DNA of 62,383 nt from a virus: the IMG/VR virus record IMGVR_UViG_3300014497_000010, positions 1 to 62,383 of that record, one strand, 5' to 3'. Both the position numbers and the translations under genes were made by a program. The first letter of the stretch is position 1. Every line of letters starts with the position of its first letter. The notes under the pieces are model-generated. The model was not told the origin of the DNA, made no database searches, and saw only the letters and a list, made by a program, of their open reading frames with translations. Shown piece after piece: positions 7,041 through 14,173 of this stretch.

Positions 7041-7482
7041 GAGGCCCCCGGCGCCTGAGCGGCGCACCGGAGGCCCCCGGCCGGGGTGAGGTGGCCGGGG
7101 GCCTCCGTCGTTCACGAGTAGGCCGGTGGACCGGGACCCGCCAACCGTCCGGGTCGAGGCGAGACCGAACCGCAGATGCCGGGAAATACTCGCCGCCCCA
7201 TACTCCCTCCACCCGACGGTCAGGGTCTAGGGCGTAGAGCAGACACGGCGCCCGGACCGGGCAGCGCAGACACACCGCGCGAGCTTCGAGGATCCGCGCC
7301 CAATCACCGATGGTCATCTTCCCGCCGCCGGTGGCCTCCCAGCGCGCCGCGTGCTCGTTGAGTTCACCCGGGGACACGTCGGGCGGGGCCCGGCACGCGG
7401 GCGGTCGCGCCGGGTCGAGCATCCACGCCAGATCGCCCGCCTGGTCCACCAGGTGGTCAGTCCGGCGAACTTCCCTCCTCAT
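7000..7482 (-). CDS. WhiB-like protein (second copy)
   Basis: 160 residues with C30, C71, C74, C80 and GVWGG at 93-97, the WhiB cluster-binding pattern. After residue ~115 the sequence is Pro/Arg-rich and runs through the terminator hairpin, overlapping the end of the rightward gene 6576-7040 by 41 bp; the true C terminus may be functionally unimportant. ATG at 7482 overlaps the upstream stop (ATGA). Coupled to the zinc-ribbon/WhiB fusion 7479-8141. Confidence 0.75.
   Translation of the reverse strand: MRREVRRTDHLVDQAGDLAWMLDPARPPACRAPPDVSPGELNEHAARWEATGGGKMTIGDWARILEARAVCLRCPVRAPCLLYALDPDRRVEGVWGGEYFPASAVRSRLDPDGWRVPVHRPTRERRRPPATSPRPGASGAPLRRRGPPTRPPGPDQLYFR
7068..7107. terminator. bidirectional hairpin terminator
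   Basis: Perfect 15-bp stem (7068-7082/7093-7107) between convergent genes. It lies inside the 3' coding part of the leftward WhiB-like gene if that frame runs to 7000. Confidence 0.65.
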
Positions 7483-8141
7483 GCAACCGCGACCCCTTCA
7501 TCCGGCAGCGGCTCGCCGTCCTCGTCGAAACCGGCCCGCTGTAGCCCCGCGAGCAGACGGCGCCGGTCTTGCGCCGGTGTGTTCCGGGTGGGCCCCATCG
7601 CGCCGGTTTCCAGGTCGAGCCACGAAACGCGGGTGAACCACCACGCGCCCCACAGACCCTCATACCCCTGCGCACGCGCGGCATCACGACACTGCCACAT
7701 CACCGGGCAGCGCTGACAGATCCGCGCCGCGGTGAGCCGCCGCGATTCGAGGAACTCGGTTTGCTCCCACTTGCTCCGGCCGTGCGGCTCGTCCGGCATC
7801 GGGTCGGGGTCGAACACCTCGACCGGCCCGATCGAGCTACACAGCATCCGCGCAGGGTCGGCGCGCCACGACTCGTCAGCCTCGGGCAGCTCGACGGGCA
7901 GCCGCTCCGCGGAGCTGCCGCGGGACAACCGCGGGTCAAGCCCGGTCTCGACGATGTAGCGGTAACACGGTTTGCAGTGGCGCCCGTCGGCGGCGACTTC
8001 GAGCTGCCCGGCCTCGGCGCCGTGGCGCAGCCCGGTCCACACCTGCCGCAGACACTTCACGCACAACCCCGCCGACATAGGGATGATCTCGACGTCGTTG
8101 CCGGGTCGGAAGCGGGACCCGGTCCGCCCGGTGGTGCTCAC
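7479..8141 (-). CDS. zinc-ribbon/WhiB-like fusion protein
   Basis: 220 residues in two parts. Residues ~27-59 carry CVKC and CKPC, an N-terminal zinc ribbon. Residues ~101-166 carry C101, C142, C145, C151 and GLWGA, the WhiB iron-sulfur pattern with an unusually long gap between the first and second cysteine. GTG start at 8141 overlaps the upstream stop (GTGA). A WhiB domain joined to a zinc ribbon is an uncommon architecture. Confidence 0.7.
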   Translation of the reverse strand: MSTTGRTGSRFRPGNDVEIIPMSAGLCVKCLRQVWTGLRHGAEAGQLEVAADGRHCKPCYRYIVETGLDPRLSRGSSAERLPVELPEADESWRADPARMLCSSIGPVEVFDPDPMPDEPHGRSKWEQTEFLESRRLTAARICQRCPVMWQCRDAARAQGYEGLWGAWWFTRVSWLDLETGAMGPTRNTPAQDRRRLLAGLQRAGFDEDGEPLPDEGVAVA

Positions 8142-8353
8142 GCGCCCGCCTGCCGCGCCGCCCAACGCTCGAACACGGCGCGGGCGTAGGCGTAGCGGGC
8201 CGCGTCGAAACGCTCCGCAGCGGCCACGACAGCCGGGTCTGTGCGACACCGTAGGCAACACCCGCCGCGTTCGTCGCGGGTGTCGTGGCCGCACCCGGCG
8301 CGGCGCGGCCGATGCTGCGGAGACTCGATCAGGGTCGGGTTTACCGGTCTCAT
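8138..8353 (-). CDS. Cys-rich small protein, 71 aa
   Basis: CGHDTRDERGGCCLRC near the middle suggests a zinc site; the rest is helical. ATGA overlap with the upstream gene. No family name. Confidence 0.6.
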   Translation of the reverse strand: MRPVNPTLIESPQHRPRRAGCGHDTRDERGGCCLRCRTDPAVVAAAERFDAARYAYARAVFERWAARQAGA

Positions 8354-8742
8354 AGCAGCGTCAGCTCACCCTCGTCGGCCTGCCCGGTCGGCTCGGGCTG
8401 TTCCTGGCCGGGTGGCGGCGCCGGGCGCATCGAGACCGGGCCGCGGGCCCACCGGTCGGCTTGGGCGCACGACGTTCGGTGATGCACGTACAGCGGCCAG
8501 CCGCCGAGCAGCATCCGGCGCCGGTCCGCCTTGGTTCCCAGCACGTCGCAGACGAGCAGCCGGGGGCGGGTGTCGTCGCGGTAGACCAGGACGTTCCCGG
8601 TCGGGACGGGGGCCGCGTCGAGCGGCATCCGCTCGGTCCGTCCGCTCGCGTTCGTCCACGCCCACATGATCCGGGCGCGGCAGAAGTTGCAGGGGCGGGC
8701 GAACGCGTGCAGCAGGTCGAAGCGGTCCGGGATGCTAGGCAT
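8350..8742 (-). CDS. zinc-finger-like phage protein, 130 aa
   Basis: The CNFCRARIMWAWT...MPLDAAP arrangement near the N terminus is a recurring actinophage small-protein motif: two cysteines two residues apart, a Trp-containing strand, then PLD. A later Cys in RTSCAQAD may complete the zinc site. Start at 8742 overlaps the upstream stop region. Function unknown. Confidence 0.65.
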   Translation of the reverse strand: MPSIPDRFDLLHAFARPCNFCRARIMWAWTNASGRTERMPLDAAPVPTGNVLVYRDDTRPRLLVCDVLGTKADRRRMLLGGWPLYVHHRTSCAQADRWARGPVSMRPAPPPGQEQPEPTGQADEGELTLL

Positions 8743-9013
8743 CGGCGGGCATCGGGAGCAGGCGGAACACACCGTCGGGGTCGAGGACGACCGCGTCGGG
8801 GTCGAGCCACGACTGCCCGAACGGGTCGACGACGATCCGGGTCTCCCCCGGCGGCAAGATCGTCACCGCGGCGTAGGTGACCGGCTGGCCCTCGATGGCG
8901 CCGTACTTGACCGTGTCCACGTAGTAGAGGGTCTTTCCGAACCGGTCGGGACCCATCACCCGCAGCAGAAGATCCTCGCGCGGGATGGTCTTGCGGTACG
9001 TGAGCGTCCACAT
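8735..9013 (-). CDS. hypothetical protein, 92 aa
   Basis: Beta-rich protein. Start ATG 9013 with AGAAGG upstream and a leader with TCCCACCAC (complement of 9037-9045). A dispersed 10-mer lies at 8913. Family unknown. Confidence 0.6.
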   Translation of the reverse strand: MWTLTYRKTIPREDLLLRVMGPDRFGKTLYYVDTVKYGAIEGQPVTYAAVTILPPGETRIVVDPFGQSWLDPDAVVLDPDGVFRLLPMPADA

Positions 9014-9072
9014 GTCGATCAGCCTTCTGTGTCTTCGTGGTGGGATGGTGGTCGGCCCGGCCGTGACCGTTA

Positions 9073-9108
9073 GCCGCTTCCTTAGCCGCTTCCTTAGCCG
9101 CTTCCTTA
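9073..9108. repeat. three tandem 12-bp repeats
   Basis: Three exact copies of GCCGCTTCCTTA. On the minus strand each reads TAAGGAAGCGGC, so each carries a TAA stop and an AAGGAAG ribosome-binding-like sequence. They start at the stop codon of the gene 9106-9690. Confidence 0.8.
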
Positions 9109-9690
9109 GCCGGTGGGCTGCCCGTCGGGGGGCTGTCCGAGCGCGGCGATCCGGCGTGCCCGCTCGGCGTTCCAGCGTTGCCCGTCGGGGCATCCGCGGT
9201 TGCAGTCGAGCCCGGCGAGTGCCGGGCATCGCGGGTTGTGCTGTTCGGGGTGCGCGTCGGCCTGGTCGGGGCCGACGTCGCCGATCTCGTCGGCGATGGT
9301 GAGCTGCCGCGGCCAGAGCCACCGGCCGGTGATGGCGTGCCCGCCGACGGTCGGCTCGCTCTGTGTGAACTGGTCGAGGAACGCCGGTCGCCACGCGTCG
9401 TCAGGCGGGGCGAGAAGATCCGCGACATAGTCGCGGGAGAGCCACCCGCGGCGTGCTCGACGACCCGCGGCGTGCTCGTCGCGGAGGACGTCTGCGACCG
9501 CGCCGAGCGCGTCGGCGAGGCGCTGTGCCGCGCCGGTGGCGCCGCGGAAAGCCGCCCTGATGTCACCGCCGGTCCGGTGTATCCGCTCGAAGATCTCAGC
9601 GAGGTCGCGGGCCGCGTCGTCGGCCTGATCGAAGGCGCTGATCGCGCGAAGGTCGCGGCTCGTTTCGCAGCGGTGGTCGTGCTGGTCCAT
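9106..9690 (-). CDS. hypothetical protein with Cys cluster, 194 aa
   Basis: Helical N-terminal two thirds; residues ~155-170 contain CPALAGLDCNRGCPDG, a tight three-cysteine cluster. ATG at 9690 has a consensus AGGAGG ribosome binding site. Stop codon is the first TAA of the 12-bp tandem repeats. No family recognised. Belongs to the leftward operon with the PLP decarboxylase. Confidence 0.65.
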   Translation of the reverse strand: MDQHDHRCETSRDLRAISAFDQADDAARDLAEIFERIHRTGGDIRAAFRGATGAAQRLADALGAVADVLRDEHAAGRRARRGWLSRDYVADLLAPPDDAWRPAFLDQFTQSEPTVGGHAITGRWLWPRQLTIADEIGDVGPDQADAHPEQHNPRCPALAGLDCNRGCPDGQRWNAERARRIAALGQPPDGQPTG

Positions 9691-9715
9691 CCTGCTACCT
9701 CCTGGCCCCTGTCAG

Positions 9716-9974
9716 GGGTCGCGTCGTGCGGGGCGGGCGTGTCGGCCGGGGGTGGTTGGGCGGCTCGGGCGTACGGGGCGATCAGCGCCGGGCCGAGCCC
9801 GCCGGTGGGGCCGTCGACGGTCATGGAGCCGATACCGGGCATGAGCACCGACAGGATGATCACCAGCGAGCCGGAGATCAACATACGGGTCGGGGTGATC
9901 AACGGGCCGCGGTGAACTCGGGCGTGTCGGCCGTAGCCGGTGACCCACCCGCGCCGGTGCCGCCCGACCATCAC
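9716..9974 (-). other. possible small membrane protein frame without a stop
   Basis: A GTG at 9974 overlaps the stop of the decarboxylase gene as GTGA, the standard gene joint here, and opens a frame with a clear transmembrane segment (MLISGSLVIILSVLMPGIG). The frame has no stop before the next gene and stays open far beyond it. A one-base shift would end it at the TGA near 9716, 26 bases before the next ATG. Either a sequence error/frameshift removed the stop, or this is chance coding. Otherwise 9691-9970 holds only the next gene's ribosome binding site. Confidence 0.35.
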
Positions 9975-11194
9975 CGAACCCGGTACCGCTGGCGTGTCTC
10001 GTGGGGCCGGACCGCGGACGGGTTGCGGCCCAGCGGGCGGCCGGTGTCGATCACCCGCATCCGGGCGTGCGCGCGGGCGGCCGACGCGGACATGTCGGCG
10101 ACGAACTCGTTCAGCACGTCCTCGTCGATACCCGGGACACACACGACGTGCGCGATCCCGTTGCCCACCGCGAGCCCGTAGCGCACCACCAGGTGATCCG
10201 ACGGCGCCGGGAAGTAGACGGTGAGGCTGTCGGGGCGGCGCCGCGCGGAAACTCCGCCGGTCCGCAGCCGACCGTGCAGCCATCGCGCCGTGCGACGGCA
10301 GCGCTGCGCGAGCTGATGCAGCGCGGCGTCGTCGAGGGTGTCCAGCGCGAGCCACGCCTGCACGACCATGTGCCCGCTACGGGAACACGACGAGGTCGCA
10401 AGCCGCGAGTGCAGGTAGGAAACCGGTCGGCGCAGCATCTCGATCAGCTCACCGTCGGCGAGCAGGATCCCGCCGGGATCGGGGGTGCCGAGGAACTTCG
10501 CGGTCGACAGGTTGATCGAACGCGCGCCGCGGGGTCCCATCCGGATCGAGCGGTACCCGCGGGAGCGGCTCACCGCGATCGGCAGGCCCGACAGCGCGGC
10601 GTCGACGTGGACGTAGCGGCGCACGTCGAGCGCGTCGAGCACCTCATGGATGCCGGGCACGTCGTCGATGGCCTCGGTCATCGTGGTACCCGCCGTGGCG
10701 AGGACCGTGGCCGGTCGGGTCGGGTCCACCTTGCGGGCGAGGTCGTCGAGATCCATCGTCCCGTCCCGGTGGGTGGCGACCACGACACTGGGCAGGGCGA
10801 GGTCGTCGATCGCCGCCGGGACGGCCATGTGCGCGGCGGTCGAGTAGTAGGTGATCGCGTCGGGCAGGGCCAGGCGCGAGCACTTCAGCCCGCGCCCGAT
10901 GGCTTCGCTGCTGCCGGAGCCGATCAGTCCCTGCCAGCCGGGCGGGGCGCCGAACCACCCGGCGACCCGGTCGAGCACCTCGCGCTCGAAGGGGCGGGCG
11001 TGCGGGGAGAAGCCGCGGTCGTCGGGGTCCCACGGGTGACCGACGTTGTTGATCACATACCGGTGTGTCCGGTCGGTCCGTGACCAGTCGATCAGCTCGT
11101 CGGTTCGGGCGCACGGGTAGCCGATGGTCCACCGGGCGCGCTCGTCGGAGTGGCGCGCGAACGCGTCGAGCCGCGCGGCGGTCGCGGCGCCCAT
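9971..11194 (-). CDS. histidine decarboxylase-like PLP-dependent enzyme
   Basis: 407 residues with the landmarks of the group II PLP decarboxylases, closest by eye to bacterial histidine decarboxylase. GSGSSEAIG (93-100) corresponds to the GGTEGN phosphate loop, H122 to the His that stacks on PLP, AGTTMTEAIDD (168-178) to the GTT...IDD segment, D198 in HVDAALSG to the Asp that holds the pyridine nitrogen, and K233 in SINLSTAKFLGTPDP to the Schiff-base Lys. That stretch fits the S-x6-K family signature, although HK is replaced by AK. It would release CO2 from an amino acid such as histidine; the true substrate is unknown. Start ATG 11194 overlaps the upstream stop (TGATG). Very unusual in a phage. 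Confidence 0.85.
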   Translation of the reverse strand: MGAATAARLDAFARHSDERARWTIGYPCARTDELIDWSRTDRTHRYVINNVGHPWDPDDRGFSPHARPFEREVLDRVAGWFGAPPGWQGLIGSGSSEAIGRGLKCSRLALPDAITYYSTAAHMAVPAAIDDLALPSVVVATHRDGTMDLDDLARKVDPTRPATVLATAGTTMTEAIDDVPGIHEVLDALDVRRYVHVDAALSGLPIAVSRSRGYRSIRMGPRGARSINLSTAKFLGTPDPGGILLADGELIEMLRRPVSYLHSRLATSSCSRSGHMVVQAWLALDTLDDAALHQLAQRCRRTARWLHGRLRTGGVSARRRPDSLTVYFPAPSDHLVVRYGLAVGNGIAHVVCVPGIDEDVLNEFVADMSASAARAHARMRVIDTGRPLGRNPSAVRPHETRQRYRVR

Positions 11195-11814
11195 CAGCGG
11201 CCCCCCATGGTGTCGCTCTGCGGCGAGGGCTGCGCGTCGCCGAGTTCGGAGCCGTAGGCGGCGTCCAGGTCGACGGGCCGCACGGCCGACGGGTTGCGGT
11301 GCAGCGGGCCCATGCCTTCCTGCGCGTCCATGTCGCCGTCGGGGTCGTCGCCGAGATCGACGCGCTCGGCGGTGCCGCGCATCCGCTTGTCGTAGGGGCC
11401 CAGCGCGGTCCGCAGATCGGTCGACTGCCGGGCCGGGACGTAGCAGGGGCCGTCGATGCGGTGCACGGTGCCGAGGGTGTTCGGTCGCCCGCACATGCAC
11501 GCCGGAGCCGAGTCGGCGGGCGCTCCCTCGGGCGGTGGGGAGCCGAGCCGACGCCCGGCGTGATCACGCTGGACCCGCGGGATCAGTGATCGGTTCATCT
11601 TGGTCAGGACCCCGGCGTCGTCGAGCATCGCCAGCAGGTCCACGCCGATCTCGGTGAGCCGCCAGCGGGCGCTGTCGGTCATGGTGTCCCACTGTCCGAC
11701 GGCGAGCGCGGACCGGTCGGGGTTGGCCGGGTCGCGGATGAGGTTGCCGATCGAGGCGATCCAGCGGCCGACGAGCTGCGGGGTGATCACGGTCCGGGCG
11801 TCCGGTCGCGTCAT
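11194..11814 (-). CDS. hypothetical protein sharing a motif with the decarboxylase
   Basis: 206 residues. N-terminal ~85 residues are helical; a CMCGRPN...GPCY segment may bind zinc; the C-terminal half is acidic and Gly-rich. Near residue 178 it contains PLHRNPSAVRP, almost identical to PLGRNPSAVRP near the end of the neighbouring decarboxylase. ATG at 11814 overlaps the stop of the small membrane gene as ATGA. Family unknown. Confidence 0.65.
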   Translation of the reverse strand: MTRPDARTVITPQLVGRWIASIGNLIRDPANPDRSALAVGQWDTMTDSARWRLTEIGVDLLAMLDDAGVLTKMNRSLIPRVQRDHAGRRLGSPPPEGAPADSAPACMCGRPNTLGTVHRIDGPCYVPARQSTDLRTALGPYDKRMRGTAERVDLGDDPDGDMDAQEGMGPLHRNPSAVRPVDLDAAYGSELGDAQPSPQSDTMGGR

Positions 11815-11954
11815 GATCGAATCTCCTTCGTCGTCGTCTTCGTCGTGTCCACGGTGGACTCGCGGCGTTCGGGGCGGCGGAGCAGCCGGATCGCGATCCC
11901 GACCAGGCACGCCGCGGCGCTGACCGCGAGCAGGCCGTAGCCGATGACGTTCAC
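11811..11954 (-). CDS. single-pass membrane microprotein, 47 aa
   Basis: Short gene with overlaps on both sides: GTG at 11954 overlaps the upstream stop (GTGA), and its own stop overlaps the next ATG (ATGA). It reads as one transmembrane helix (VIGYGLLAVSAAACLVGIAI), then a basic, Thr/Lys-rich cytoplasmic tail. A dispersed 10-mer (11845) encodes part of the tail. Tight coupling on both sides supports a real gene. Confidence 0.7.
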   Translation of the reverse strand: MNVIGYGLLAVSAAACLVGIAIRLLRRPERRESTVDTTKTTTKEIRS

Positions 11955-12259
11955 TGCTCAGGCTCCGGCGTCGGCATGTCGATCACCGGGCGGCGGGCCG
12001 GGGCGCCGCCGAGCGGATCATCCAGGGCCGAGCGGCCCTGCTGCGCGCGCAGGGTCCGCCGTTCCTCGTGAGCCGCGCCCGAGGGCCAGCCGTCGAGGTA
12101 GCCCACCGAGTAGCCGCGTGCGTAGACGTCCTCGCAGAAGCGCTCGATCCACCAGCGGAGATCTTCGTCGAGGTCGATCGGTAGCCCGCGGGTGAGTTCC
12201 TCGCGCAGCCCGCCGGGCAGCGGCGTAGGGGCGCGACGCTGCGGCTCCGGTGTGGTCAC
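11951..12259 (-). CDS. hypothetical protein, 102 aa
   Basis: GTGA overlap with the upstream gene. Contains WWIERFCEDVYARGYSVGYLDG, an aromatic helix; acidic C terminus. No family recognised. Confidence 0.6.
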   Translation of the reverse strand: MTTPEPQRRAPTPLPGGLREELTRGLPIDLDEDLRWWIERFCEDVYARGYSVGYLDGWPSGAAHEERRTLRAQQGRSALDDPLGGAPARRPVIDMPTPEPEQ

Positions 12260-12507
12260 GAGCCGACCGGAGCGGGCTCGGGCTCGGTCTGCGGTGCGGT
12301 CGGCCGGGTCAGGTCGCGGGCGACCTTCGCGCCGCGCTCGATGACGTCTTCGAGCATCCCGAGAGCGACATCGTCCTCGCCCTCGCGCAGCGCCTTCGCG
12401 ACGTCGGCGAGGCTGTTCAGCAGGGCCGCGAGGCGGTGCACGCCTGCGATGTGTCCGGCGACCGAACCGGACCGCAGGGCCGCCTGCTGCGTGTAGGTGA
12501 TCATCAT
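12256..12507 (-). CDS. hypothetical helical protein, 83 aa
   Basis: First gene of the leftward operon that includes the decarboxylase. Helical throughout with a Pro-rich tail. ATG at 12507 (or 12504) with GAAGGGA ribosome binding site. Transcript would start at about 12527, giving a leader of only ~20 bases beginning in CCCACCACC. Confidence 0.6.
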   Translation of the reverse strand: MMITYTQQAALRSGSVAGHIAGVHRLAALLNSLADVAKALREGEDDVALGMLEDVIERGAKVARDLTRPTAPQTEPEPAPVGS

Positions 12508-12533
12508 AGGTCCCTTCGGTGGTGGTGGGCTGG

Positions 12534-12545
12534 ACGTTACACGCC
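12534..12545 (-). promoter_or_regulatory. promoter of the decarboxylase operon
   Basis: Minus strand GCGTGTAACGTC with TAACGT as the -10 (complement of 12534-12539). Same motif as the leaderless promoters, but here followed by a short leader with a ribosome binding site. Confidence 0.55.
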
Positions 12546-12566
12546 GCCCGGGGAAAGTGCCAGACG

Positions 12567-13865
12567 TCACCCGACCGGTAGCCGACCCCAGTAGGCGGCG
12601 GTCGGCGCCCACGGCAGCCGATCCGGACCGCCGTGGCGCAGCTCGGTCGGCCACGCCCGATCCTCCCGCGACCCGCGCCAGCGGCGCACCTGCACCCACG
12701 CCGGGTGCTCCTCGGTCGGGTCCGCATCCGGATGCCGGACGATGCCAAGCCCGAACTCCGGCCACCGCAGGAACACGCTCGACCCGATCGGCCGGGTCGA
12801 GCGGAGCTGCCCGCTCTGCGCGTGCCCCGCGTGGTGCTCCGCGACCAGCGCGCAATCGTGCTTGATCCGGATCCGGTCGAGGGTCTGAAGCAACTTCAGC
12901 GCCCCCTCCTCCTCGTGGGTGTTCCACCCGGTGAGCTTGTACAGCGGACCGGCCACGACCAGGTCCGGAGCGGCGCTGGAACACTCCGCGTCCAGGCGAG
13001 CGAACTCGGCCGGGCGACCGAGGTCAACCCCGTCGGGCCGGATGATGACCTTCACGGCTTCGCGCCAGTCGACGGGCCCGAGTCCGTGCCCCCGGCGGAT
13101 GTGATCGACGATCGCGGCCATCCGGCCCAGTCGCCGCCGGAGTTGCTTGCGGGTGTTCTCGACGTCGACGATGAGCACTCGCTGCGTGGCGCCACCGGGC
13201 CGGATCGGGTCGCCGGTGAACGGGTGGATTCCGCCCGCGATGCCGAGCGCGAGCTGCGCGACGAAGACCGACTTGCCGGTGCCCTCGAACCCCGACAAGA
13301 TCAACCGGTCGCCGCGTTCCAGCAGGCCCGGGACGACGAAGTCCTCCGGCAGCTCAGGCTCGCACACAAGATCCGCCAGCGGGGTCGCCGCCATCGACCC
13401 GTCCGGCGTGCGAACCGCGCCGTCGAGCGCCTCGCGAGCCTGCGACACGACCGCGTCGACCTGGTCGCGGTCCACGTCGGCGTAGCCGAGCTGAGCGATC
13501 CGGGTCCCCGCCTCGACCAGGCGGCGCATCGTCGCCTTCTCCGAAACGATCTCGGCGTAGTACGCGGCGTTAGCCGCGGTCGGCACCTGCGCAATCAACG
13601 TGTGCAGGTACGGGGCCCCGCCGATCCGGCCCAGCTCGCCGCGCCGCTGCAACTCGGCCGCGACGGTCACCGGGTCCGACGGCTCGCCCCGCCGCTGAAG
13701 ATCCACGACGGCCTCGAAGACGAGCGCGTGCGCCGGGCGGTAGAAGTCACCCGCCCCGATGATCGCCACGACCTCGGCGACCGCCGCGGGCGAGAGCAGC
13801 ATCCCGCCCAGCGTGGACATCTCGGCGGCCGGGTCCTGCGGCGGGAGCCGCTCGTAGTCGCTCAT
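12567..13865 (-). CDS. DnaB-like replicative helicase
   Basis: 432 residues. Residues ~1-110 match the DnaB N-terminal domain. The C-terminal RecA-type ATPase has Walker A GFEGTGKS at 192-199, Walker B RVLIVDVEN, then AEHHAGH and a GSSVFLRWPEFG segment, a layout nearer to RepA/AAA_25-type helicases than to cellular DnaB. It would unwind the fork at the phage origin, loaded by the initiator encoded just upstream. ATGA overlap with 13862-14146. No primase or polymerase is seen, so host enzymes are presumably used. Confidence 0.85.
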   Translation of the reverse strand: MSDYERLPPQDPAAEMSTLGGMLLSPAAVAEVVAIIGAGDFYRPAHALVFEAVVDLQRRGEPSDPVTVAAELQRRGELGRIGGAPYLHTLIAQVPTAANAAYYAEIVSEKATMRRLVEAGTRIAQLGYADVDRDQVDAVVSQAREALDGAVRTPDGSMAATPLADLVCEPELPEDFVVPGLLERGDRLILSGFEGTGKSVFVAQLALGIAGGIHPFTGDPIRPGGATQRVLIVDVENTRKQLRRRLGRMAAIVDHIRRGHGLGPVDWREAVKVIIRPDGVDLGRPAEFARLDAECSSAAPDLVVAGPLYKLTGWNTHEEEGALKLLQTLDRIRIKHDCALVAEHHAGHAQSGQLRSTRPIGSSVFLRWPEFGLGIVRHPDADPTEEHPAWVQVRRWRGSREDRAWPTELRHGGPDRLPWAPTAAYWGRLPVG

Positions 13866-14146
13866 GACGCCGCGACTTCCCGGATCTCTGCGACCGCAGC
13901 GGCGATCGCGGAGACACTCCGCTCGATCACTGCCTCCTCCGTCGCGCCCTTCGAGATGGCTTCGGCACCCTCGAAGGCGATGTCCGTCAGGCGGCGCGAT
14001 GCGGCGACCCGAACCGCGTCAGGCATCCCCAGGGCCGCGAGTAGCTCGTCGATGAACTCGCCCGGCAGGTTCAGCAGGAAGCTGATCTCCGCGCCGCTCC
14101 GGTCGTCGCCCGGCAGGATCGTCAGCTTCGGTCGTTCGTCAGCCAT
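13862..14146 (-). CDS. hypothetical protein, 94 aa
   Basis: Acidic helical protein starting MADERPKLT, preceded by GGAGAC and by a variant of the CCCACCAC leader (complement of 14159-14167). Between initiator and helicase, so a helicase loader or replication accessory is possible, but no loader motif is visible. Confidence 0.6.
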   Translation of the reverse strand: MADERPKLTILPGDDRSGAEISFLLNLPGEFIDELLAALGMPDAVRVAASRRLTDIAFEGAEAISKGATEEAVIERSVSAIAAAVAEIREVAAS

Positions 14147-14173
14147 GATCGTCTCCATGTGGTGGGGTCAGCC

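Noticed and set aside
8361-10355. A 664-codon leftward open frame
   Set aside because: Its composition (Ser/Thr/Pro/Arg-rich) is that of an out-of-frame reading of the genes 8350-9690 and of the decarboxylase; only the short part 9716-9974 lies outside them and is reported separately.
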